A DNA stretch of 64,000 nt from Fomes fomentarius (lineage: Eukaryota; Basidiomycota; Agaricomycetes; Polyporales; Polyporaceae), in assembly GCA_022606135.1 (NCBI GenBank), contig JABYQN010000007.1, positions 1,302,001 through 1,366,000 on the forward strand, read 5' to 3'. Shown here one piece after another: positions 35,050-45,436 of the stretch. Numbering within the stretch: the stretch's first letter is position 1; each line of letters starts with the position of its first letter. Made by a program: the position numbers and the translations under genes. The notes under the pieces are model-generated. The model made no database searches, had not been told where the DNA came from, and saw only the letters and a list, made by a program, of their open reading frames with translations.

Positions 35050-38000
35050 CTAGGCCTGACTGCCGAACAGCTCCTTTATGAACGCGTCCGCGTTTGGCGG
35101 CCGGCCAAGGAAATCCTACACACGTTTGAACAACGCAGAGCACACAACCAAACGTCAGTATGTATGTTCACAACCAAACGTCAGTATGTATGTTCACAAC
35201 CAAACGTCAGTATGTATGTTCCGAGACCTATAAACGAACAGCAAGCGCCCATTTAACTGACCTTGAGCGAGTCAATTTCGTCCCTACTACCACCTGGTCC
35301 GAGGATCTTCTCGCGATAGAGCTTCCCATGAGCAGGATCGAGCGGGTCTTTCTTGAAGATGGTCGCGTACATGTCGGCGGCGAAGACGAGCGAATATGTG
35401 TAACCGTAGTACCCGGCGTCGTACCCGCTCGCGATATGGTTGAAGCTGCCTTCGCCAGCACCCAGGTTCTTGCCCTTGACAAGTGAGATCGACTCCCGCA
35501 TGCTATTCCAGAGCTCGGTGTAGTCCGCAGAGTCTATTCCGAATGTTCAGTAAAGCACTGACGGGGGCATTTGTTATATGAGCACACTGACCCTGGTCGG
35601 TGTGCACCTTCAGATCGAAGTTTGCAAAGAACAACTGGCGGAGGTAGAAGAGCCCAACGTTGACGTAACGGCTAGCGCAGTGTGAGTTGGTTTTAGACTA
35701 TTATGAATCTCAGAAGACACACCTCTTGATGATCTTGTCGATGAGCTCAGCATCTAACGGCTTCTGTGTCTCATAATGGCTCGACATCAGTTCCAGCACC
35801 TTCGGTTCGAAGCACCAGTTCTCCAGCATCTGGGATGGAGCCTCGACGAAGTCGCCCGCGACACTGGTCCCGTGGAAGCGCGAGAACTTGGTTCGGCTGA
35901 GCAGGCCGTGAAAGACGTGGCCCATTTCGTGGAAGAAGGTCACGACATCGTCATGCCTCATCAGCGCAGGCTTGGCCGGCGTTGGTTTCGCGAGGTTCGC
36001 CACCATCGCCGCCAGCGGGTAGCTGCGCGAGCCGTCTGCCCTCTCGTACCCAGGCAGAAGCGGCCAGACTGCGGCATGAGAGTACTTGGACGCTGCATGG
36101 CCCGCATTAATCAGAATCAGAACGGAACGGAGGGTGGCGAAGCATGCCAATTTTCACGCACCACGGGGGAAGAGATCGAGGTAGCACCAGCCGACAAAGC
36201 CCGATTCGTCCTTAGCGTCCTTCTCCCATACAGAAAATTGTTGGACATCTACAGCAGAAGCAGATTAGACTGAGTGAGAAGTTGTCTTGACTGGCCGTGC
36301 TCTCACCAGGGTGCCACGTCTCGCCTTTGACCTCGATAAACTTGACGCCCAGGAGGTTCTGGTAGATGTCGAGAATGGCGGGAACGACTTTGGACACGGG
36401 GAAGTATTCCTTGACGAGCGAGTCATCGAGATTCAGGCTGCGTTCAATGAACTTCCTGTCATAGTACCGGTAGTCCCAAAGGTAGAACTCGCCGTCGAAG
36501 GGCAGACCCTTCTCGTCGTGTTCTTCCTTTTTCAGCGCAAGCAGGGTCTCCCGGTCCTTCAGTCCGACAGGTCGGAGCTTCTGTTCCAGGTCTGTCAAGA
36601 ACTAGCATGCCACTTCAGCGAAGCTTTCTCTCAAGACGGATGGATGATGTACCTCCTTGACACCCTTTGCGTCCTTGACCATCTTCACCTCGGTGATGTA
36701 GTCGGCCCATGTAGGATATCCCAACAATTTCGCGATCTTGCGGCGCAAGTCGAGGAACTTGGCCATTATCGGTTTGTTGATCACCAACCTGTTCTCGAAC
36801 TTCTCGTACGCGGTGCGGCGAGTTTCCGGGATCTGCGCATATTTGAACTAGGAAGAAAGGATGTGAGCCAGACAGAAAGTCTCAATTTCGCATCGGTAAG
36901 GTAGGACTGGGGCTCCGGAATGATTCGGATGTGTTCCAGTTCTACCGCAAGGAGCCCCAATGCCCTTAGTGACCAGATTTCAAAGCGAGAGGTACGCACA
37001 ATGGGGAAGATGTCAGGCGTCTTGAACGTGACATCGTAGACCTCCTTCCCATCCTCACTGCGCTTGGTGTAACCTGAGACAACATCCTCGGGAACGCCCT
37101 TCAGTTCCTCCAGCGTAAAGGAGACCACGCCCTGAAAACCAATGTTCATCAAGAACAGCGACAAGCGCCGTAGGGATCTGGCATACGTTCTCTTCGTTGA
37201 AGTTTTTCTGAGACAGATTGAGCAACCCGCGATTGGTGCTGAATAAGGGCACTTACGCTGAATTCTAGGCATGTCTGAGATAGTTCCTTCTTCAGCGTCG
37301 TCAGCTTCTCCCGCTCCTCGTCTGGCAGAGCAAGACCAGCACGCTTCCCATCCAGAAGCAACTTGTCCACCAGACGCTGCTCCTCAAAGGTCAACTTCCT
37401 CCCGGACGCCTTGATGTTCTTCTCCGCAGCCTGCTTCGCCCGGAATACGTCGATCCGCATGGAAGCATCGACACCGAAGTCGCGCACTAGGACTTCAGCC
37501 TCATTGGAGGCATCCCGCAGCTCCTTGGACGGCGAGACATTCTGGTAGAATGAAAGAGGCTCGACGATGGAGTCGGTCTTGGCCTCGCCTTCTGCCAGGG
37601 CCAACTGTATGCACCTAGTCAACCCTCGACCCCCTCACGTCATTGAAAATTGGCCACTTACGAAAACCTAGCAAGAGCACCGCATAGTGAGCACAACGTC
37701 GGTATCACTTATCACGCCTTACTGAGTCGGTGACGTACCGACTCGAACGTGCACTCCTCCGGCTTGAGCGCAGCAATCTTGTCCTGGCGAGCGCGCTCCT
37801 CCGCAATCGCCTCCTTAGTCAATTTGAGGACCTCGTCAGGCGTATGAGTCCACGTCGGTGCTGCTTGAGGCGGGTTCAGTGATGCCATGATCGAGTTAGC
37901 TGGAGAGAGCGAGAACAACCCTGAGAGAGTGGATTGCGATCGATAGTGCCAGAGGCAATTCAGTGCCTTCGACGAGGGCGTGACCTGGAACAGTCGCATG

Positions 38001-38119
38001 CCCGCGCCGGTGGCATACGGACGAACGGCTGCGAGCGCGCCAATGCCAGCGGCCAGCCCAAGCATTGGCCGTCGACGCAGAGCTGCAACGGCCACAGAAC
38101 ACGTTGTGCAGGGCTTCAT
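35050..38119 (-). CDS. PRD1: Saccharolysin/thimet oligopeptidase-type M3 zinc metallopeptidase
   Basis: A zinc oligopeptidase that cuts short peptides. The family's catalytic block is FFHEMGHVFHGLL (HExxH), followed by TKFSRFHGTSVAGDFVEAPS and QMLENWCFEP, in which the downstream Glu is the third zinc ligand. Other typical parts are LPFDGEFYLWDYRYYDRKF, GWCYLDLFPR, KYSHAAVWPLLPGY, and near the end HIASGYDAGYYGYTYSLVFA. The last exon, DFLGRPPNADAFIKELFGSQA, lies beyond a 146-nt intron (35,116-35,261). The text matches the thimet/saccharolysin branch rather than mitochondrial intermediate peptidase. Two starts are possible: 38119 adds an Arg/Ala-rich 77-residue leader, whereas 37888 starts MASLNPPQAAPTWTHTPDE, the usual cytosolic N-terminus. 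It is divergent with the MAPKK gene. Confidence 0.95.
35144..35221. repeat. Three perfect tandem copies of a 26-bp unit inside the last PRD1 intron
   Basis: The unit ACAACCAAACGTCAGTATGT plus ATGTTC is repeated three times without mismatch at 35,144-35,169, 35,170-35,195 and 35,196-35,221. The array occupies more than half of the peptidase's terminal intron (35,116-35,261), explaining why this intron is about 2.5 times longer than others here. On the gene's own strand each unit reads GAACATACATACTGACGTTT plus GGTTGT. It contains TACTGAC, a near-consensus branch site. Confidence 0.95.
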
Positions 38120-38385
38120 GGTCGTCGATTACAGCGAACGCGAGCCTGAGCGCGTCGCGTCTTGTCGCGTCTCTCGCGTCGCGTGGGGCGCTTAGGGAGC
38201 CTTGGCCGTGGCTGACTAAGCAGCGATCACGATCTCAAGGCGACCTTCGGTCCAAGGACTCGCATCTCCGGTTCTCCTCGTCGCCGTCGTCGTCGTTGTC
38301 ACTGTTTCTGTCGCCGCCGTCGTCATTCCCGCAGTCTTCCCTCTATCTATTCTGCTCGAGGCGCCCCCAAGTCACACCTTTAGCG
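38120..38385. promoter_or_regulatory. Divergent promoter region of PRD1 and the MAPKK gene
   Basis: 266 bp between the outermost start codons. The side next to the kinase is strongly C/T-rich (tcgccgtcgtcgtcgttgtc and similar at about 38,280-38,345), typical of a fungal 5' untranslated region. If PRD1 starts at 37,888 the shared region is 497 bp. Confidence 0.5.
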
Positions 38386-39946
38386 ATGGCTACCCCTGCT
38401 CCCGCCGGTCCCGTACGCAAGAAGCGCAACTTCAAGGCCCTCCAACTCGATGTTTCCCAGCCGCCCCCGGAGCCTCAGCCTGAACCTATTCCCGTCCGCG
38501 TCGCGCCTGTGCCCGCGGGTGGTGGGAAGAAAAGGCCGCCGCCAATGCACCTCAAGGCTCCCAAAGTCTCCACCACAAACACCAGTGTCGAGGCGGACAG
38601 CAACCTTCTGACCGTAAATGGCCCGAGTTCAGCGCCACCAACGGGCTCTGCGTCTGCGCACCGGATGACCTACCACACGACGTTGTCCACTACTCTCGCC
38701 AACCTCGAGTTGTCATCCGAGCAGAAGTATCATGACTTGCGGAGTGAGGACTTGAAGGACTTGCGGGAGTTGGGACAGGGCAACGGAGGTAGTGTGAAGA
38801 AGGTTGAGCACCTCCCTACGCAAACCATCATGGCGAAGAAGGTGCGTGTAGATGGTGGTGTATTATTGCGCTGGCAGTTTGTGAAATGCCGTGCTTCAGA
38901 TCGTCTTTATTGATGCGAAACCGTCTGTGAGGAAACAAATCCTCCGGGAGTTGCAAATCATGCACGACTGCCATTGCGACTACATCATCTCCTTCTATGG
39001 CGCGTTCATATCCGACCCGAACATCTGTATATGCATGGAGTACATGGACAAAGGGTCGCTCGACGGCATCTACAAGAAGATCGGCCCCATTGATATCGAT
39101 GTTGTGGGCAAGGTAGCGCTGGCTGTACTTGAGGGTTTAACGTATCTCTACGACGTGCACCGGATTATCCACCGCGGTATGTGGTGAGATATTGACCACC
39201 GTGAATTGCCTTGACACGTTCATTAGACATCAAACCGTCAAATATTCTCTTCAACTCTCAAGGTCAAATCAAGATTTGCGACTTTGGAGTATCTGGAGAG
39301 CTCATCAATTCCATCGCTGATACGTTTGTCGGGACGTCCACATATATGAGTGTGAGTACTATCCCAGTACGCACTGATTTAGATCAATGTTACTGAGTAC
39401 GCACAAAATTCACAGCCGGAGCGTATACAGGGTGCTCAATACACCGTCAAGTCAGACGTATGGTCCCTTGGTATCTCGCTCATTGAACTCGCACTTGGTC
39501 GATTCCCTTTCGCGGATTCGTCCTCAGATGATTCCGATCTATCCGACTTTGAGGGTACACTTTCGCCAAGCCGCCCACATCCCCTTGCTCTTACGCGAGA
39601 GCAGAAGGCTCAAAAGGACAAGAAGAAGAAGCGTAAGAGCAAGGGTGTGAGTCTGCAGGGAGGGGGGATGACTATGAGCATCCTCGAGCTCTTGCAGCAC
39701 ATCGTGAACGAGCCTGCACCACGACTGGCGCCGGAAGGCCGCTTCCCGAGGGAGGCCGAGGACTTCGTGGACAGTTGTTTGTTGAAGGACCCGGATGCCC
39801 GCAAGACTCCCAAGGATCTTCTCGTATGTCGTATCTGTGCCTTTCTGAGGTCTGCTGTCCTGATTCATTGCGAGCAGAAACATCCGTGGATTGACCAGTC
39901 AAGGACCGCGACGATCGACCTCGAAGCTTGGGCATCGACCTTCTAA
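38386..39946 (+). CDS. MAP kinase kinase of the Ste7/Fuz7 (MEK) type
   Basis: A dual-specificity kinase that phosphorylates the pheromone/filamentation MAPK. Near the N-terminus, [13 protein letters not shown] is a classic MAPK-docking (D) site: basic cluster, spacer, hydrophobic-x-hydrophobic. The kinase domain follows with the Gly loop [10 protein letters not shown] and the ATP Lys in IMAKKIV. Catalytic [11 protein letters not shown] is split by an intron near 39,177-39,225, then [11 protein letters not shown] and activation loop [20 protein letters not shown], whose Ser and Thr (S-x-x-x-T) are the MAPKKK target sites. [19 protein letters not shown] leads into a long insert: an acidic Ser/Asp run, then KKKKRKSKG. 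The domain closes with [13 protein letters not shown] and HPWIDQS, ending WASTF. About 440 residues; short introns. The start at 38386 ([10 protein letters not shown]) fits the family length. Confidence 0.95.
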
Positions 39947-40475
39947 ACGCTACCACCGTCTACGAGCGGAATCCAGCAAACGTCCTGTGTAATGATATCG
40001 TCGATGTTGTACGTCAATTGAATCCTTCGAGCTCGAGTCGCCGCAATCGCTGTATATATACCCTACCACTTCGCACCCCCTCCTTGACGCATACGGCCTA
40101 GGGCGCGAGTCGCTGCCGTCGCGTAACAAATACGAGCACGTTCGTTCGCTGGCACCATACACGAGTACTCCTTCGTTGACCCACACGGCTGATGTACTAT
40201 AGAAGTAATCACGATTCGTCCTCGCGTCTCATGACCAGGTTTGTGCATCCGGAACGTGCAGGTCATACCAGTGTACACTACCTAGTCATGTTGCTCGATG
40301 GATGGCATGAGTGACTCTGGAGCTTGTATGTATATACATAACTTATTGGGATTGCTCTTGCAGGTAAAAGTCTGGTCTTGCTCGAACTGTCGCGATTGAA
40401 TGTGTTTGTCTAGAGCTACATGTTTCATCATCTTGTCTATCTTCCGCCGACTGTAAGATGTCGGATTCAACGGGG
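39947..40475. other. Convergent 3' intergenic region
   Basis: 530 bp between the stops of two genes pointing at each other (MAPKK and RIO1). It should hold both poly(A) sites. No coding pattern and no RNA gene recognised. Confidence 0.5.
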
Positions 40476-42727
40476 CTACCCGCCGCGCGCCGTCGCCTTC
40501 ACCCGACGCTTCTTCTCTGCCTTCGGTATTTTGTGCTTGCGCTTCTCGCGTGCCTCCTCTTTGGCAGCTTTCTTACGCTCCTGCAACGCACCCTCATAGT
40601 CAGCAAAGCGCACTCAATACTACTCATCTATCAAACTTACCTTCTTCGCTTCTTTGTCTTCGTGCCTGTGTCCTCGGGGCTTCTTCTCCTCATAGCCGTC
40701 CTGCTCTTCTTCACTATCATCGTCCTCGCCCTCTTCCTCATCAGGCTCTTCTCCGCCTGAACCCGAGGCCGGAGCCTCTTCGTCACCCGCAAAGCTGACG
40801 CTCTTCTTCTGCGTACTCTCCTGCTTCCTGTCGGTCTCATCTCCTGGAGCCTTCTTGCTCCGACTAGAAGCAACGATCCCAATCGTATCCTTGTAGATGA
40901 GCTTCTCGCCTTCCCGCGGTTCAATACCCCGACGTCGCGTTCGGGTCATATACCTCGTTAAGCGTCCGGGGAATGTACGACTGCATGAAGACCTCATCCT
41001 CGTGTGCCTTCCCGCTCGCTGCCGAGCCCTCGGAGCCTGTCTCCTCGTGCTCGGGAGTATCCATCCATTCGCGTAGTACTTCCTCTGGCGTCTTCCCGCC
41101 GTCCTGAGAGAGCTGATCGCGGGTCACGACCTCGAACGCGCGCCGCAGCCCGACTGTCCGCACGCCGCGCTTCGAGAAGAAGTCCTCGATATTGCGCAGA
41201 TCGGAGCGGAGGAAATCGAACGCGTGGGGTGGTCGTGCTCGACGGACTGAGAGACGTCGATAATGCAGAGGTGGCCCTGCGGTGGTGGCGGAGAAGAATC
41301 AGTCTGTTCTCTGGGTTCAGGTGCCGCTGTCCCATCGGTGGATAATTGCCCCGGGGTTTTGGCAGGTGGCGTGGGTTGAGGCTCGTCGTCGACGTGGTAG
41401 AGGACGTTGTACTCGGAAAGGTCGGCATGCACCAGTTTACATTCGGTGAATATCTTCCGCGTCATGAGCATGAGCTCGACGTACAGGTCAGGGAACGCGG
41501 AATCAGGGATGTCTGCATCTTTCAGGCGAGGCGATGCCCTACATTCAAAATAATCAGCTATGTGATGTAAGCCATAGAGGCGAGCACTAACCATCCATCT
41601 TTGTCGCCCACGAAGGTCATCACAAGAATGTTCTCGCGGACCTCCACGGGATCAGGACAGTTGATCCCTGCCGTACGCAACCGCTTCAAATTGCGCATCT
41701 CTTTCTCCGCCCATACACGAACCATTTTCCGGGGGTTGTGACGGCTGCAATTGTGTGAATGTAAGTCGTCGCGTGAGCTATCTAACGACCCACCTGTAAC
41801 CTCTCCGAAATCGATACTCGCCTGAGACGTAGCGATCACGGTCTTTGAATACAAGAATAGATGTCTTGTATATCTTGAGGGCGAGATGTTTGCGCTCTGG
41901 GGTGAGCGCATGATAGACATTGGCCTGTAGCATCAAACTTGTGTGATAGATCCGAATGGCAAGTGTTGGAAGACCAACCTCCTTCCCCGTGCTAACACAG
42001 CCGTTGACTTCGAATATGAGACCCCTGCCTATCATTTTGAACAGTATAATCCTGGTACGTGGGTCCAAGACCTGCTCGCTAGTCGCACGATCGCTCTTGT
42101 CCTTCATATTCGCACTAGCAGACGGACCCTTCCTATTCACACCGACACCGAGGTCGTACGGCATGTCGAGGTTCCGCAAACGGGACGAATATTTCGAGAG
42201 AGCTTGGAGCTGGTTTTCTGTCTTGTCCCTTGCATGCTGCTCACGTTGCTGTGCCGTAGGAGTGGGGATAGTCTTTGACTGACGGGGACGGTTTACAGCC
42301 GGAAGAGGGGCAACAGCAGCTTTAGAGTCGATCGCGGAGGCTACTCCTTGCGCAGCACCGGTGCGTACTGCGACATGCTGTCGAATTCGGTTGTACTGCT
42401 TAGTGAAGTCTGGGTGGGCGGTTCGTACTGTAAAACGTCGTAGAGATATAGAGCGAGCGTACCTCGTTCAGCGATCTCCCAATCCTCGTCCTCAGCGCGG
42501 AGGGTCTGGAATGCTTCGGCTTCTATGATGTCCTCCTCCTGTTCAAACTCGTCCGGTTCACTCTCGTCTTCTTCTGAACTTCCTGAGGACCACTCGAGTA
42601 GCCCCTCGTCATCGATATAGGTATTTCCCTGTCTAGGATCGGTTGCTGGCCCTGAAGTGAGAGCGTCGTCAAATTGTCCTTCCTCGACCGGATCGTACAC
42701 TTCGTTTGTGGGCATATTCGAAAACAC
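40476..42727 (-). CDS. RIO1: Atypical protein kinase RIO1
   Basis: Rio1 is an atypical kinase/ATPase that completes cytoplasmic maturation of the 40S ribosomal subunit. Visible are the acidic N-terminus ([33 protein letters not shown]) and the nucleotide loop [35 protein letters not shown] and [20 protein letters not shown] are RIO1-typical. Catalytic [13 protein letters not shown] and the metal loop [14 protein letters not shown] follow, then [15 protein letters not shown]. The C-terminus is a long acidic then Lys/Arg-rich tail ending [12 protein letters not shown], as in fungal Rio1, which helps nuclear shuttling. Several short introns, e.g. one within the catalytic region near 41,545-41,590. 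Start 42727 (MFSNMPTNE) or 42715. Confidence 0.96.
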
Positions 42728-43056
42728 TGAGTGTCTTCAGTGGTAGGTAGTAGTGGATATGTCAGTTCCGAGTTCTGCTAGCAAGAGAACTTGGGCAGGA
42801 GACTAGAAAATCAGGATTCTTCATTAATCTTATCTAGAAGCATGACGCAAATCTGATCTAATCTAATCTAGGCATACACGGCCATTGCCGTACCTCCAAG
42901 CCTATTATTCCTATCTCACAGTAAACCACGACCTCGCCACGACACTCAAATTAAGACCGTAGTGGTGGCTGCTTCATAATTGCGTCTGCTATACTGTGAC
43001 GACTTGACGCAATACTGAGAACTCCCTGCCACCGTTCTCCAGGCTGATACTTGCCA
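42728..43056. promoter_or_regulatory. Divergent promoter region of RIO1 and a membrane-protein gene
   Basis: 329 bp between divergent starts. It includes a short direct repeat, ATCTAATCTAATCTA at about 42,857-42,871 (three overlapping units). No coding pattern is seen. Confidence 0.45.
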
Positions 43057-43767
43057 ATGGCTACTGCAGTGAGACAGCGAGTTCCATTCAGGTTCTCCGA
43101 GGAGGACCAGCTGGATGGTCACGTACTAGACGAACAAGGTACGTTGTCTCTTGTCTTGCGCTTGCTCTAGCCTTGTATCCATACTCCCATAGAGCAAGAA
43201 GAGGTACTTGTTCGTTTGCGTCAAGAGAGTGAAGGTAGCAACACCGTCTATCGCATAGGTCTCCAAATCCTATACGGGCTTTCTCTTCTTGTGTAAGCTC
43301 TTATAACCATGCTGAACCCGGGGTATGCTGATACACTGCATAGTCATCTAGTTTTCCTCTTCAGCTCAACCAAAGTGTCTCCTCTCGTTGCTCTTTTCCC
43401 CGGCTCGTCATCAGAAGCCATACCTTTCCCCACCGGCTTCACAGTCCTGCAATTACTCATCCATCTCAATCTCAGTCTCGTGGTGTTACCGCAGAATCAT
43501 AACATCCGACAAATACTATTCCTTCACCCTGACCTACCCTATTCTCTTGCGTTGCCACTACCTCTCTCGCACCCAATTGCCATCACGCTACCCACACTTG
43601 CACCCGCGACTGCCCTAGTTCTTGGGAGGGGTCGAGCGGATATCCTTTGGTGGACGGTTCCGGGTGTCCTCATGGGTATTACCGCGTTGATTTTGAAGTG
43701 GATAAAGGATGAGGAGAAGGACCTGCAGGGGTTGGAGAAGTTGCGTTACACTGCGCGGGGGGCGTAA
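43057..43767 (+). CDS. Small conserved-looking membrane protein, function unknown
   Basis: Three exons give about 200 residues. The hydrophilic N-terminus (MATAVRQRVPFRFSEEDQLD, then EEVLVRLRQESEGSNTVYRI) is followed by hydrophobic segments: LQILYGLSLLVHLVFLFSST, FTVLQLLIHLNLSLVVLP, HPIAITLPTLAPATALVLG and ILWWTVPGVLMGITALILKW. A charged tail, KDEEKDLQGLEKLRYTARGA, ends it. The introns fit well (GTACGT...CCATAG after DEQ; GTAAGC...GCATAG joins LLV to HLVF). The layout suggests a three-to-four-pass protein of an internal membrane. I recognise no catalytic motif and assign no function. Confidence 0.8.
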
Positions 43768-43964
43768 GCTGATATCTTGTAGTGGTATTCCCTATATTAC
43801 GCGTGTATGTATTGCCTTGAAAGTATCAAGATGTCTTGTAACTGTGCGGAGGTCTGACATCGGTCACCGATGCGCCGATGGAGACGCGTTAACAGACGCC
43901 CCTACACTCTACTTTCTGCCACTTCTGTTCTGCTGGTTCGTTCACTCGTGGGGGACATTTGATC

Positions 43965-44585
43965 ATGTCTCTCCGTCTCGCTACACGTCTCCAACCTCTG
44001 TCTCTATCCTTCACTCGCACTGTCGTGAACCGGGCTGCACAGCGACCACCGCCTGCGCCTCGCGGTACGCCAGCACTTACCACCGCCGCCCTGCTTCCTC
44101 GGAGCACTGACTGGTGACCTGGACCACCGCTTTGACTTCAGGCAACATCAAGACTGCGGAAGATTTCCTCAAGGCATTAGGGCGCTCCTCAGAATCTAAG
44201 CTGAGCGTCGAGTCGTGGGAGGAGCTATGGCAAACTAACAGCTTCGCGCTCAAGAAGGCCGGGGTTGGTGTGCAGGACCGCAGGTACGTCTTCTGATCTA
44301 GTGGTTCTCGGAGTTGAACATGGACGTAATCATGGGGACTATGAACGTGTTGCGCACCGCTCTGCTGTACCTTGAATTCTCAGGTACATTCTGTGGAGCA
44401 TGGAGAGGTTCCGTCAAGGCGAGGATCCAGCAGAATTTGCGCATCCCCCGAAGCCGGAGAAGAAAATACGAGGGTATGTGGTCTAGATCATATCCACCTC
44501 CACCTGTGCTGTCTCACAGCTTATCACCAGACGTGGACCGGCGGTGCAGAATGGCAAGCGTTTGCGCTCAAGAAGACAGCGGTAG
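43965..44585 (+). CDS. FYV4: Mitochondrial small ribosomal subunit protein mS41 (Fyv4, IGR motif)
   Basis: mS41 is a fungal mitoribosome component carrying the IGR motif. Exon 1 codes for a mitochondrial presequence (MSLRLATRLQPLSLSFTRTV). After an intron (GTACGC...CTTCAG) the IGR domain reads KTAEDFLKALGRSSESKLSV, then SWEELWQTNSFALKKAGV and VQDRRYILWSMERFRQGEDP. A last intron (GTATGT...CACCAG) joins PEKKIRG to RGPAVQNGKRLRSRRQR. This basic C-terminus is expected for the family and would be lost if the intron were retained (a TAG follows quickly). About 125 residues, four exons. Confidence 0.93.
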
Positions 44586-44787
44586 TGCCATGTTGTCAAA
44601 GCGTGTAGACATTCTAGACCTCACTGCATAATCTACCTCAAATTCGTACCCTAATACACACGACCTCACCTATAGACTGCTTTTCTAGTAGTTGGGTCTG
44701 ATGCACATGTACGTGTGCCCGACCGCACCCACAACCTGATATATTTCAAAGAATGTCTGTAAAGTGGGTCGTGGTTGGGGTAGCGCG

Positions 44788-44792
44788 AAAAA
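44788..44792 (-). terminator. Pol III T-run after tRNA-Glu
   Basis: On the minus strand TTTTT begins three bases after the tRNA's discriminator base, a normal RNA polymerase III stop. Confidence 0.85.
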
Positions 44793-44794
44793 GA

Positions 44795-44866
44795 CTCCGA
44801 TACGGGGAATCGAACCCCGAGCTACCGCGTGAAAGGCGGTAATGTTAGCCGTTACACCATATCGGA
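44795..44866 (-). tRNA. tRNA-Glu: tRNA-Glu (anticodon UUC)
   Basis: On the minus strand the acceptor stem TCCGATA pairs fully with TATCGGA, followed by discriminator G. The D arm reads GGTGTAACGGCTAACAT (A box). The anticodon stem ACCGC/GCGGT encloses the loop CTTTCAC, giving anticodon TTC. The T arm CGGGGTTCGAATCCCCG is perfect (B box GGTTCGAATCC). No intron; CCA is not encoded, as in eukaryotes. Confidence 0.97.
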
Positions 44867-45436
44867 TCTGCCAAGGTGAATTAATATCAAAGCATAGACT
44901 TGCAGCGACCAGGATGACAGCGCTTCATAATAATAATGAACCTTAAAGCTTGCACCGAGATCGACATGAGCATTCATTCTTCGTGTCTGATACGACCACT
45001 GGTGGTCGACGTCGCGATGGCCTGCAAAACCGCATAGAATGGCTGTTACCATGGTGCCGAGCAGAGAGAGGATCAGGACGCGGCATGGCCCAAGGTTTGT
45101 AGTTCATAGCGTCGACTCGGGACAAAGCGACAACAAAGCTTGCGCGATAGATCTAAGTCTCGGTGATGCAGTGTGATAGCCCACAAAAAGAAAAATGAGG
45201 CAAGAGCCGTGGATCTGGAGATTTGCCCCTTGTTTTCTTGGGCCGGCTTTTACAAGTTCTGACAATAGCCATTGGTCTCTGCATGCCGCTTGGGCCACCC
45301 GTTCCGTTGCGCCCGTACACTTACACTCTTTGTCCTGGACGTGTATAAAACCCGCCACTGCGATGGCGTGGCTCGAGACCACCGTCCCCATCTTCTTCTA
45401 CATACCGCCGCCATAAAGAACACCGCCATCGCCATC
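44867..45436. other. Intergenic; promoter of the C2H2 gene
   Basis: 570 bp without coding pattern. A TATA-like GTATAAAA at about 45,342-45,349 lies about 90 bp upstream of the C2H2 start codon and could be its core promoter. Confidence 0.5.

Noticed and set aside
35050..38119. M3 peptidase as the mitochondrial intermediate peptidase that flanks the mating-type A locus of mushrooms
   Set aside because: The text matches the saccharolysin/thimet branch, and no homeodomain genes are found on either side.
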